The position numbers were made by a program, and so were the translations under genes. The notes below the pieces were generated by a model. That model worked only from the letters and a program-made list of their open reading frames with translations, was not told where the DNA came from and made no database searches. Positions 15,632-24,081 of a stretch of 51,915 bases of DNA are shown in pieces; position 1 is the stretch's first letter; each line of letters starts with the position of its first letter. The stretch is from Alicyclobacillus sp. (lineage in GTDB: Bacteria > Bacillota > Bacilli > Alicyclobacillales > Alicyclobacillaceae). The stretch spans positions 1-51,915 of the forward strand of contig JAIMBT010000028.1 of assembly GCA_023511295.1 (NCBI GenBank), given 5' to 3'.

Positions 15632-16960
15632 GTGAAAGCGGCCGGGCATCTGAAGAGTGAGGTGACGAGTCCATTGAGTACGGCCCAGCAGTTGAAGCGA
15701 ATTGCAGTCGTGACCACGGTTATCCTGTTCTTTGCATGGCTGATTGATTATGTCGACAGGTTGGTCATTACCATGGCACTCCCTTCGATTGGGAAACAGT
15801 TTCACCTCAATACCGTGGAACAGGGCGCTATCATGAGTATCTTTTTCTTCACGTACGCGATTGCGCAAATACCCGGCGGTCTGCTGGCAGATAAATTCGG
15901 AGCCAGGAAGACCATGACCACTGCATTGACGGTGTGGTCTGTGTTCACCGCGCTCACTGGGGCGGCGGCCAACTACGCCATGTTGATGATTGTGCGCTTC
16001 TTCTTCGGCGCGTCGGAAGGCATCTTTCCTGGCGCGTCGATGAAGGCCATTGCCGAAAGAACGACCCAGAAATCGAGGCTGAGCGCGAACGGAACGATGA
16101 TTGCATCGAACTCTCTGGGTTCTGCGGTGGCACCGTTGATTGCAGCGCCAGCGATTGCAGCCGTCGGCTGGCAACATTCGTTTTTTTGGGTTGCTGGTCT
16201 TGGCATCATCATGGCCATCATTCTCTGGTTTGGCCTGCCAAAACGTACAGTGGACAGTATCCACAAATCAGATCCCGAAGCGTTCCAGATACGCGGCGAT
16301 GCAGAGAACAGTGCAGCGTCGGAACCAAACCTTACAGCTAGCCAGGTACTCCGAAGGGGTATCATGTGGAAATTCTTCCTGATGTTCATGGGTATGGACA
16401 TTGCGGCCTGGGGCCTGGTGTCCTGGGTTCCATCCTATTTGATGACGCAGCAACATATTTCACTCACCGGTGCGGGCGTACTGGCTTCGATTCCGTTTTT
16501 CGTTGGAACCCTTTCGACCATTTTGGGGGGTATTTTGTTTGACAAGGTGTTCCATCGCCGGCATCGTTGGGTCATTGTGCCATCCATGATACTGGCAGGA
16601 ATTTCTCTCGTTCTGATGCTGAATTCTGGCAGTGTCGGAGAGTTTATCACATACGAATCTTGCGGTGCCTTCTTCATTTACTTGGCGTTTATGCCGATCT
16701 ACGGTCTTCCGATGCGCCTACTGTCATCCAAGATTCTCGGGGTCGGCAGCGGAATGATCAATTTTGGTGGCCAGGTTGGGGGCGTGCTGGCGCCGATCGT
16801 GATGGGTTGGCTTGTACAGAGCATGTCTTACAAAGCGGCCTTCGGCTTTCTCGTTTTCGGGGTCCTGCTTGCGGCTGCGTGTTCGTTATGGATTCCACAG
16901 TCCCCAGAGCGTTTTCAACAGAGAATGTTCAAGAACATCGAAATACCCGCCGCCCAGTAA
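15632..16960 (+). CDS. Major facilitator superfamily transporter (ACS/hexuronate-like)
   Basis: Up to 442 residues with about 12 membrane segments. DYVDRLVITMALPSIGKQF and the loop DKFGARKTM match the anion:cation symporter branch of the MFS, whose members carry organic acids, hexuronates or peptides. The first in-frame start is GTG 15632, but no ribosome binding site precedes it. TTG 15674 lies nine bases after GAGGTG and may be the true start, giving MSTAQQLKRIAV. It leads a co-directional set with four metal-dependent hydrolase-type genes, so it probably imports their substrate. Confidence 0.87.
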   Translation: MKAAGHLKSEVTSPLSTAQQLKRIAVVTTVILFFAWLIDYVDRLVITMALPSIGKQFHLNTVEQGAIMSIFFFTYAIAQIPGGLLADKFGARKTMTTALTVWSVFTALTGAAANYAMLMIVRFFFGASEGIFPGASMKAIAERTTQKSRLSANGTMIASNSLGSAVAPLIAAPAIAAVGWQHSFFWVAGLGIIMAIILWFGLPKRTVDSIHKSDPEAFQIRGDAENSAASEPNLTASQVLRRGIMWKFFLMFMGMDIAAWGLVSWVPSYLMTQQHISLTGAGVLASIPFFVGTLSTILGGILFDKVFHRRHRWVIVPSMILAGISLVLMLNSGSVGEFITYESCGAFFIYLAFMPIYGLPMRLLSSKILGVGSGMINFGGQVGGVLAPIVMGWLVQSMSYKAAFGFLVFGVLLAAACSLWIPQSPERFQQRMFKNIEIPAAQ

Positions 16961-17042
16961 GTGATTCGCTTTCTATTGTAAATGAACGGCGTGGCATGAG
17001 ATTGAAGGAGAAGCAGACTGTTCACGGAGCGGAGGTGGAGCG

Positions 17043-18344
17043 GTGGCAAAAATTTGCATCGCAGCGACTGGAGATTCCTTTATCACGCAGCGCTTGCCAC
17101 GTGAGTCCATGGAAATAAGGGATCTGCATGCGTTATTTCACCGCTTTGACGCGCGGTTCACCAACTTGGAGACAACCATCCACGACTTCGAGGTTCCAGC
17201 GTCCGCCGTGAGCGGCGGAACCTGGGCGGCTGCCAGGCCAGCCGTCTTGGAGGACCTGTGCTGGCTCGGATTCAATATGGTTGCCTGGGCGAACAACCAT
17301 ACGCTGGATTGGACTCATGAAGGGTTGTTGCAGACGTACGGGCACCTGGACCGCCTGGGCTTGCTCCATGCTGGCGTCGGTCGGAACCTTGCGGAAGCGA
17401 GTATGCCCAGGTATCTCGACACAGCGCACGGCCGCATCGCGCTTATTGGCGTGAATTCTACGCTGCAGGACTGGCAAGTAGCAGGTGAACAACGGCCGGA
17501 TGTGCGCGGGCGACCGGGCGTCAACCCACTCCGGTTTCAGGCAATCCATCGATTATCAGCGGCAGATCTGGAACGGTTACGGCTCATCGTGGGACAAACG
17601 GAGATCAACGCAAAACGTGTGCTAAGCGAGAAAGAGGGATTTTCACCTCGCTCAGAAGTTGACCTTTGTGTCGGGAATCTGTGTTTCGAGGAAGGTCTAC
17701 CGGGAACCATTACGAAAATGAACCAAGAGGACGCGCAACGGGTCGGTCGTGCGATTCACGAAGCAAGGCGTCAGGCGGACGTGGTTTTGGTCAGTCATCA
17801 TGCGCACGAAATGAAAGGAACGGATAAGGCTCAGCCAGCAGACTTCATCCGGGAATTTGCGCGGTATTGCATTGATGCCGGGGCCAGCGCATATATGGGC
17901 CATGGCCCACACATCCTTCGAGGGATCGAAATCTATCAAGATCGACCCATTTTCTATAGTTTGGGAAATTTTATTTTCCAGAATGAAACCGTTGAACGGC
18001 AACCTGCTGAGCTGTACCGATTATACGGACTGACGCCTGAACACTCTCCCTCAGACGCCTTTGACGCTCGGGAACAGGTGAGTCAGCGCGGCCTTTGGGC
18101 AGATCCGCACGTGTTCGAAAGTGTCATTGCAGCCATGGAAATTGAAGACGGCATGTGTCGAAGCGTGCACCTGTACCCTGTAACGCTTGGATACGGACTG
18201 AAGCGTTCACAACGAGGTCGGCCACGACTTTCTGTGACAGAAGATGGCTCGCGCATTTTGCACCGACTACGCCTGCTCTCCCAGGTGTTTGGAACGGAGC
18301 TGCAAGTTGATAGTCAGGGAATTGGAAGGATTGTTTTGGGATAG
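17043..18344 (+). CDS. CapA-family protein (PGA_cap metallophosphatase-like fold)
   Basis: A 433-residue protein with the family blocks in order: ATGDSFITQRLP, FTNLETTI, WANNHTLDWTHEGL, VSHHAHEM, and YMGHGPHILRGIEIYQDRPIFYSLGNFIF. These carry the metal-ligand Asp, Asn and His residues of the calcineurin-like fold. CapA/PgsA proteins work in poly-gamma-glutamate synthesis, but this copy has no membrane anchor, no CapBC partner, and hydrolase neighbours. A catabolic role on a peptide-like or gamma-glutamyl compound seems more likely. GTG 17043 follows GGAGGTG by five bases. Confidence 0.85.
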   Translation: MAKICIAATGDSFITQRLPRESMEIRDLHALFHRFDARFTNLETTIHDFEVPASAVSGGTWAAARPAVLEDLCWLGFNMVAWANNHTLDWTHEGLLQTYGHLDRLGLLHAGVGRNLAEASMPRYLDTAHGRIALIGVNSTLQDWQVAGEQRPDVRGRPGVNPLRFQAIHRLSAADLERLRLIVGQTEINAKRVLSEKEGFSPRSEVDLCVGNLCFEEGLPGTITKMNQEDAQRVGRAIHEARRQADVVLVSHHAHEMKGTDKAQPADFIREFARYCIDAGASAYMGHGPHILRGIEIYQDRPIFYSLGNFIFQNETVERQPAELYRLYGLTPEHSPSDAFDAREQVSQRGLWADPHVFESVIAAMEIEDGMCRSVHLYPVTLGYGLKRSQRGRPRLSVTEDGSRILHRLRLLSQVFGTELQVDSQGIGRIVLG

Positions 18345-18375
18345 ATGTTGCGGAGAACCACAGGGGGGAGAACGC

Positions 18376-19884
18376 ATGCGGATTGCAATTGGGCAGATTT
18401 CGCACGAAACAAACACGTTTTCGACCGTACGGACGACGAAAGCAGCATTTTCCGTGTGGGAGTGGGCGTATGGCCAAGAGATCGTCGAGAACCATCGCGG
18501 TGTTGAGGACTACCTCGGTGGTATGATTTCCAAAGCGGAGGAAATGGGAGTTCAGGTGCTCCCCGTGTTCTCCGCCACGGCCAATCCTTCGGGGACTATC
18601 GCGGCGGAGACGTACGAAGAGATGAAACACGACTTGTTGACTGGGTTGCGGGAAGTGGGCTCCGTCGACGCTGTTTGCCTCGCTCTCCACGGTGCAGGTG
18701 TTGCGGAGGGGGTCGATGACCTAGAAGGGGATCTCCTGGCGGCAGTCCGTGGAGAGATTGGGCGTAGTGTGCCATTGGTCGTAACACTCGACCTACATGG
18801 GAATGTCACGCCAAAGATGGTCGAGCACGCGAGCGTACTCCTTGGCGTGAACTTCTATCCGCATACCGATTCAGCTGAAAGAGGGCGTGAAGCGGTTGAG
18901 ATTGCTCAACGTATCGTGACTGGACAACTGTCCCCCGTCATGAGCCTGACACGGCTACCCTTGATGATTCCCACGTCGACGACCAGCCTATCTCCCGCGA
19001 GAGACATCAATTTGGCATGTTGGGAGTGGGAAAAACATCCGGGTGTCGTAGACTGCACCTTCTTTCACGGGTTTTCTCACACGGATTCTCCGTATGTTGG
19101 GGTCTCGGTACTGGTCGTGACAGACGGTGACGCATCCTTAGCCAAGGCCGCTTCGGAGGCTGTCGCGCGCGTGGTTTGGGATCAACGGTGGAAATTCACC
19201 CCAGACTACCCATCGCCATCTGAGGCCATTCAGCGCGCACTCCGAATGACAGGAGGGCCGATTGTCATCAACGAGACGTCGGACAATCCTGGCGGTGGCA
19301 CCCCGGGCGATGGAACCAATCTGTTGCGGGCGATGCTGATGGCCGGCCTCACCGATGCCTGTTTTGGCACGATATATGATCCCGAGGTGGCCCAAGCGGC
19401 ACATCAAATCGGGGTCGGGCGTTGGCTGGAGGCAGATCTGGGCGGAAAGACAGACAAATTTCACGGAGCCCCACTCTCCATCCGGGCCTATGTCAAGACA
19501 CTCAGTGACGGCCGATTCTTGCAGTCGTCCCCAATGTGGCGAGGTCGCTCCGTGAACATGGGGAAAAGTGCGCGTTTGGTCGTGGGTGGAGTAGACGTGG
19601 TGGTATGTTCCGTTTGTTCGCAGGTACTCGACGAACAGGTGTTTTTATTACACGGTATGGATGTCACGAAGTATAGAATTGTTGGATTGAAGTCGAGTCA
19701 GCACTTTCGAGCGGCCTATGAGGCGATTGCTCAAGAGATCATCACAGCCGATTCCCCGGGGTTAAGCACCTGTAATCTTTCGTACTTCAATTACCAGCGG
19801 GTTACGCGACCCATTTTTCCCCTAGATCAGCTCGACGGCCCAGCCGACACACGGATGCACACATTCGTCAATGCATCTCTGTAA
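18376..19884 (+). CDS. M81-family metallopeptidase (microcystinase C, MlrC-like)
   Basis: A 502-residue protein beginning MRIAIGQISHETNTFS, the hallmark of MlrC-family proteins, followed by LALHGAG, DLHGNVTPKM and HGFSHTDSPYVGVS, which hold the proposed zinc ligands. MlrC cleaves a linear peptide product of microcystin; relatives occur in many catabolic clusters and hydrolyse small peptides or amides. ATG 18376 is preceded by GGGGGGAG five bases away. The frame is open further upstream but lacks a better start. Confidence 0.9.
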   Translation: MRIAIGQISHETNTFSTVRTTKAAFSVWEWAYGQEIVENHRGVEDYLGGMISKAEEMGVQVLPVFSATANPSGTIAAETYEEMKHDLLTGLREVGSVDAVCLALHGAGVAEGVDDLEGDLLAAVRGEIGRSVPLVVTLDLHGNVTPKMVEHASVLLGVNFYPHTDSAERGREAVEIAQRIVTGQLSPVMSLTRLPLMIPTSTTSLSPARDINLACWEWEKHPGVVDCTFFHGFSHTDSPYVGVSVLVVTDGDASLAKAASEAVARVVWDQRWKFTPDYPSPSEAIQRALRMTGGPIVINETSDNPGGGTPGDGTNLLRAMLMAGLTDACFGTIYDPEVAQAAHQIGVGRWLEADLGGKTDKFHGAPLSIRAYVKTLSDGRFLQSSPMWRGRSVNMGKSARLVVGGVDVVVCSVCSQVLDEQVFLLHGMDVTKYRIVGLKSSQHFRAAYEAIAQEIITADSPGLSTCNLSYFNYQRVTRPIFPLDQLDGPADTRMHTFVNASL

Positions 19885-19939
19885 ACCTTTTGGTCCACCC
19901 AAGCCGACTGATAGATCCCCGGAAAGGTTGTGCGATTGC

Positions 19940-21169
19940 ATGGCCGATGAGCAAAGTGAAGGAGTTCAGCACGGTCGAACAGACCAGCAAAATCAACGGG
20001 CCGTCAACTTTTTGAAGCGAATTGTTCGGATTCCATCCATCAATCCGCCCGGGAATGAGCGGGGGGTGGCCATTGAGTTGGCAGCAATCCTCCGGGAGCA
20101 CGGCGTCGAAACAGAGCTGGTGGAGGTTTCTGACGGGCGGTCCAACCTCGTGGCCTGGCTGCGAGGGACTGCGGCTGACCAACTCGCTGACTCGGGAACA
20201 ACGCAGGGGCCGAGACGCGTCCTTGGTTTTTCTGGTCACATGGATGTTGTCCCACCTGGTCAAGACTGGAAACACCCACCGTTTGCAGCGGTTGAGGAAA
20301 ATGGACGGCTGTACGGGCGTGGAACCAGCGATATGAAGGGTGGACTGGCCGCACTGGTGATGGCGATGATTGAGTTGCAAGAGGCAGGCGTCCACTTACA
20401 GGGCGACATCAAGTTGCTTGCATCCGTCGGGGAAGAAGTGGCTGCCCTCGGAGCGAAACACTTTGTCCAGAGCGGTTACCTGGATGATGTCACTGCCATT
20501 GTAATAGCTGAGCCGTCGTGCGGTGACATCGTGATAGCGCATAAAGGCGCACTCTGGGTGGAGATTGAAGTCACCGGGAGATCGGCACACGGGTCCACCC
20601 CCCATCTTGGGGTCAATGCCATCGTACAGATGAACAAGATCCTGACGCAATTGCTCTCCAACTTCCAGATGGAATGGACGGCAGACGAAATACTGGGCGA
20701 CCCGACGATGAACATCGCCGTCATACAAGGCGGCGTCAAAACCAATATGGTCCCGGACGCATGCAAAGTTGAACTGGACTTTCGGACAGTACCGTCACAA
20801 ACGCACGCGCAGATATTGCGAAAACTACAGGAATTGTTGGATGGCATTAAGGATACAGATCCAAATTTCCGGGCGGTAATGAAAGTGTTAAATGATCTCC
20901 CTCCGATTCGGACTCCAGTAACGGATGATTTTGTGCGTTTGGTACAGGCCTCCACAGCGATGGTCTACGGTGTCACGAAATCGGTTCGCGGGATGTCGGG
21001 TTATACAGACGGTGCCGCGTTTGCTGGAGCTGGGACCGATGCGCCGATTGTGATCATCGGTGGTGGGGATGACCGCCTGGCTCATCAGACCGATGAATAC
21101 ATCGAGATACGGCAATTCCTGCAATCGATTGAGCTGTACAAAGAAATCGCGAAGAGATATCTGGGATAG
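19940..21169 (+). CDS. M20-family metallopeptidase (ArgE/DapE/CPG2-like)
   Basis: About 409 residues with all M20 landmarks: SGHMDVVPPG (first zinc His and Asp), GRGTSDMKGG (bridging Asp), GEEVAALGAKHF (catalytic Glu pair), and the lid-domain HGSTPHLGVNAI. The family removes N-acyl or N-succinyl groups from amino acids or cleaves dipeptides. Start ATG 19940 has GGAAAGG 13 bases upstream, a longish spacing. An ATG at 19871 overlaps the preceding gene and would add an N-terminus atypical of the family. Likely acts with the M81 and D-aminoacylase neighbours. Confidence 0.88.
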   Translation: MADEQSEGVQHGRTDQQNQRAVNFLKRIVRIPSINPPGNERGVAIELAAILREHGVETELVEVSDGRSNLVAWLRGTAADQLADSGTTQGPRRVLGFSGHMDVVPPGQDWKHPPFAAVEENGRLYGRGTSDMKGGLAALVMAMIELQEAGVHLQGDIKLLASVGEEVAALGAKHFVQSGYLDDVTAIVIAEPSCGDIVIAHKGALWVEIEVTGRSAHGSTPHLGVNAIVQMNKILTQLLSNFQMEWTADEILGDPTMNIAVIQGGVKTNMVPDACKVELDFRTVPSQTHAQILRKLQELLDGIKDTDPNFRAVMKVLNDLPPIRTPVTDDFVRLVQASTAMVYGVTKSVRGMSGYTDGAAFAGAGTDAPIVIIGGGDDRLAHQTDEYIEIRQFLQSIELYKEIAKRYLG

Positions 21170-21224
21170 CGAAGGAGTGTAGCTCGACCTCGAGACAGAC
21201 GGAGTTCGAAGGGGGGAGCGGCGC

Positions 21225-22874
21225 ATGTACGACATTTTGATTGCCAACGGACGTGTCGTCGACGGAACCGGTAATCCTTGGACCGTTCAGGATGTTGGAA
21301 TCAAAGATGGCCGCATCGTAGAGATGGGTCAGTTATGCACGGCAGGACTCGACAATCGGCGTCAGGGCGAGGTCAGTACTGCAGCGGGCGTCGCGAAGCA
21401 CGTGATTGACGCTACGGGGAGAGTGGTCGCACCGGGGTTTATCGACCCCCACGTGCACTCGGATTTGCTCTGTACCAAGCCAGAGGTCCACAAGGTGAAA
21501 GTGATGCAGGGCGTCACAACCGAACTATTCGGTCAAGACGGCATTTCAGTGGCCCCCGTGTCCGAAGTGACAAAACCGCTGTGGCAGAAACAATTGAAAG
21601 GGTTAGACGGAGAAATCGGGGATTGGCCGTGGGAAACGGTCCTAGATTATCTTCGATTTCTTGGGCACACGCCGCTGAACACGAATGTAGCCTTCTTGGT
21701 GCCACACGGAAATGTACGGACTTTGGTGATGGGATTCGCCGACCGCCCCGCTTCGCCATTGGAGGCGCAGCGCATGCGTGAGATCGTCGAAGAAGCCATG
21801 TGCCAAGGAGCCTTTGGGGTGTCTTCAGGGTTGATTTATCCGCCGAATGTGTTCGCTGGTAAAGCGGAGCTGGTTGAGATCTGTAGGGGAGCAGCCCGGT
21901 ATGGCGGCTGTTTTGTCGTTCACATTCGCAATGAGAGTAACCATATCCTCGAGGCCTTGGACGAAGTCATCGACGTCGCTAGACAGTCCGGCGTGCGTCT
22001 GCACATCTCGCACTTTAAAGTTGGCGGACGGACAAATCGTCGCAAGGTTGCTGCAGCGCTCAGAAAACTGGCAGCGGGCCGAGCGGAAGGGCTGGAGATT
22101 ACGTTCGACCAATACCCGTATACAGCTGGCTCAACCATGCTCTCCTCCATTCTGCCACCTTGGGTTCACGCGGGTGGAACAGAAGCGATGTTGCGGCGGT
22201 TACGCGACCCCGCATCGAGGAAGCAAATCGCTCGAGACTTGCACGAAAACGATATGTATGAAAATTGGGTCCGAAGCAGTGGGTGGGAGAACATCGTGGT
22301 CAGTGCTGTGGCATCGGCGAGGAACCGTTACTGTGAGGGGAAAAACGTTGCCGAGATTGCTGCTCTGCGAGGCGGTACTCCGGCAGATACGGCATTCGAT
22401 CTGTTGCTCGAAGAGGAAGCCAACGTTGCCATGGTGGTACACTGGGGCGAGGAGTCGGATATCGTCACGGCCATGCAGGACGAGTTGCAAATGGTCGGAT
22501 CAGATTCAATATTCGGCGGGAAGCCGCACCCGCGGTTGTACGGAACCTATCCAAGGATTTTAGGGCGTTTTGTACGGGAAACCGGCACACTGACGCTCCC
22601 GCAAGCGATTCGGAAGATGACGAGTGCGCCGGCACAGTTGCTGCGTCTACAGGATAGAGGCTTGCTCCGGGTAGGGTATCGGGCAGATGTCGTGGTATTT
22701 GACCCGGAGACTGTGGCAGACTGCGCGACGTTTGATGAGCCGCTGAGGGAGTCGATGGGAATCCTACACGTCTTGGTCAACGGGCAACCGGCGGTGGAGT
22801 TCGGAGCTTGGACTGGCCAGACCTGGGGACAGGTTTTGTATCGGGGAGAGACGTGCGTCCAAACGCACGGATAA
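21225..22874 (+). CDS. N-acyl-D-amino-acid deacylase / D-aminoacylase-family amidohydrolase
   Basis: A 549-residue amidohydrolase. The N-terminus YDILIANGRVVDGTGNPW and FIDPHVHSDLL give the HxH metal motif; HIRNES and LHISHFKVGG supply further metal ligands. D-aminoacylases release D-amino acids from N-acyl forms; some relatives are D-glutamate-specific or dihydropyrimidinase-like. GGGGGGAGCGGCGC leads into the ATG. It ends the five-gene set that begins with the MFS transporter. Presence of a D-specific enzyme hints that the imported compound carries D-amino acids. Confidence 0.9.
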   Translation: MYDILIANGRVVDGTGNPWTVQDVGIKDGRIVEMGQLCTAGLDNRRQGEVSTAAGVAKHVIDATGRVVAPGFIDPHVHSDLLCTKPEVHKVKVMQGVTTELFGQDGISVAPVSEVTKPLWQKQLKGLDGEIGDWPWETVLDYLRFLGHTPLNTNVAFLVPHGNVRTLVMGFADRPASPLEAQRMREIVEEAMCQGAFGVSSGLIYPPNVFAGKAELVEICRGAARYGGCFVVHIRNESNHILEALDEVIDVARQSGVRLHISHFKVGGRTNRRKVAAALRKLAAGRAEGLEITFDQYPYTAGSTMLSSILPPWVHAGGTEAMLRRLRDPASRKQIARDLHENDMYENWVRSSGWENIVVSAVASARNRYCEGKNVAEIAALRGGTPADTAFDLLLEEEANVAMVVHWGEESDIVTAMQDELQMVGSDSIFGGKPHPRLYGTYPRILGRFVRETGTLTLPQAIRKMTSAPAQLLRLQDRGLLRVGYRADVVVFDPETVADCATFDEPLRESMGILHVLVNGQPAVEFGAWTGQTWGQVLYRGETCVQTHG

Positions 22875-22902
22875 CCCCGCGACCGGGACGGTGGCCGCGG
22901 GG
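22875..22902 (+). terminator. GC-rich hairpin between convergent operons
   Basis: CCCCGCG (22875-22881) pairs perfectly with CGCGGGG (22896-22902), with ACC/GGT adding pairs in the loop. It begins at the D-aminoacylase stop and lies between that gene and the convergent permease gene. No T-run follows on either strand, so it is only a candidate terminator. Confidence 0.4.
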
Positions 22903-22987
22903 CAGCTGGCTGGATGGGGTGCAGTGCAGGGGTGAATGGAACCGCTTTCGGTACAACCGCGTTCGGCGCCAAAGGGCCGCGCGGCCA

Positions 22988-23974
22988 TCAGTGCGCCCCT
23001 GGCGCTGCGCCCTGCATCAACGGGGGTTCCGACGTTTTGCCACTACCATATCGTCTGGCCACAAACGACGTGATGAACGGCACCAGGATGGCCGTGAGGA
23101 CGACGGCCGACGCGATTTCGACGGTTGCAGTCTGGACGAACGGCTTGTAACTGGCGTCCACCAGTGCGACGGCCGCTGGGTTGGCGATGGAGTTGCCGGA
23201 AGAACTGGCGAGCCCCGCGCCTGCATAACCCGGACGGCGCAGGATGAATTTGTCTGCAAGGAACGTGCAGCCGCCGCCAATCACCATGACCACGATACCG
23301 AGGAGGATGCCGCTCGCGCCGGCTTTGAGCACGTTGCTGAGGTCGATGCCGGCGCCAATCGTGAACCCAATGAACGGGATGACGACTGCCAGTCCCGGCG
23401 CGAACAGTTTTTCAAAGTCGTCGTCCAGGTTGCCGAGGATAGCGCCGACAACGAGCGGGATGATGGCCGCGAGCAGACTGATGAGCGGAATGTGCGCAAG
23501 GCCGGTCACGCCGAGCGTCAGCATGGTCAGGAATGGCCCGTCATGGATGTTGAGCAAGCACATCGCGGCGGAATCCGCCGTGTCCCCGTACTCGCCCATG
23601 AGGGACAGGTACAGCGCCCCGTTCGCTCCCGTGACGGTGGAGACGATGGCGAGGACGGAGATGCCGAGCACGCCGCCGAGGCCAAACACCTTTGCAATCA
23701 GCAGGCCCAGCAGGGCACCCGCAGCCCACTTGGCCAGCAACAGCACCAGCCCCCGCTTGAGCGCTTCCGGTGCTTGCCGAACCTTTAGGCGCGTTCCGAT
23801 GAAGAACAGTTGCAGTCCAATCATCGCGTCGAGTCCCTTGTTGGAGAAGATAGCGGACGTAAACGAACCAATCTTCAAGGCCTCTGGCGCAAACGTGTTG
23901 ATGATGGCGGCAATCAAGAGCGGGACAATCATCATGCCTCCAGGAATCCGTTGAATGCCCTTAAGAATGCGCAT
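22988..23974 (-). CDS. 2-keto-3-deoxygluconate permease family transporter (KdgT type)
   Basis: A 328-residue, about ten-segment membrane protein starting MRILKGIQRIPGGMMIVPLLIAAIINTFAPEAL, the conserved KdgT opening, with GLQLFFIGTRL and ASSSGNSIANPAAVALVD further on. KdgT imports 2-keto-3-deoxygluconate with H+, but here the gene follows a tartrate-dehydratase-like enolase rather than KDG genes. The carried substrate may therefore be tartrate or a related aldarate. Start ATG has AAAGGAGG ten bases upstream. Transcribed with the enolase from the sigma-54 promoter. Confidence 0.85.
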   Translation of the reverse strand: MRILKGIQRIPGGMMIVPLLIAAIINTFAPEALKIGSFTSAIFSNKGLDAMIGLQLFFIGTRLKVRQAPEALKRGLVLLLAKWAAGALLGLLIAKVFGLGGVLGISVLAIVSTVTGANGALYLSLMGEYGDTADSAAMCLLNIHDGPFLTMLTLGVTGLAHIPLISLLAAIIPLVVGAILGNLDDDFEKLFAPGLAVVIPFIGFTIGAGIDLSNVLKAGASGILLGIVVMVIGGGCTFLADKFILRRPGYAGAGLASSSGNSIANPAAVALVDASYKPFVQTATVEIASAVVLTAILVPFITSFVARRYGSGKTSEPPLMQGAAPGAH

Positions 23975-24035
23975 ACATTGTCAGCCTCCTTTCAACTCCG
24001 CGCAGCGCGAACTTCGGTTTTCCCCCGGACTGATT

Positions 24036-24066
24036 CTGGTGACGCGCGGTTGCCGCACGTCACCAG
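24036..24066 (-). repeat. Long intercistronic hairpin between the enolase and permease genes
   Basis: CTGGTGACG (24036-24044) pairs with CGTCACCAG (24058-24066). An inner GCGG/CCGC stem follows after one mismatch, giving about 13 pairs with a three-base loop. No T-run follows. Such intercistronic stems usually protect the upstream mRNA or lower expression of the downstream membrane protein. Confidence 0.5.
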
Positions 24067-24081
24067 CGGTCGCGGACGGCT

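Noticed and set aside
16995-17117. Small frame MRLKEKQTVHGAEV... before the CapA gene
   Set aside because: It overlaps the CapA start in another frame, and its early part contains the CapA ribosome binding site; no family resemblance.
22808-23788. 326-codon plus-strand frame
   Set aside because: Antisense to the KdgT-type gene; Arg/Asp-rich composition, no start signal.
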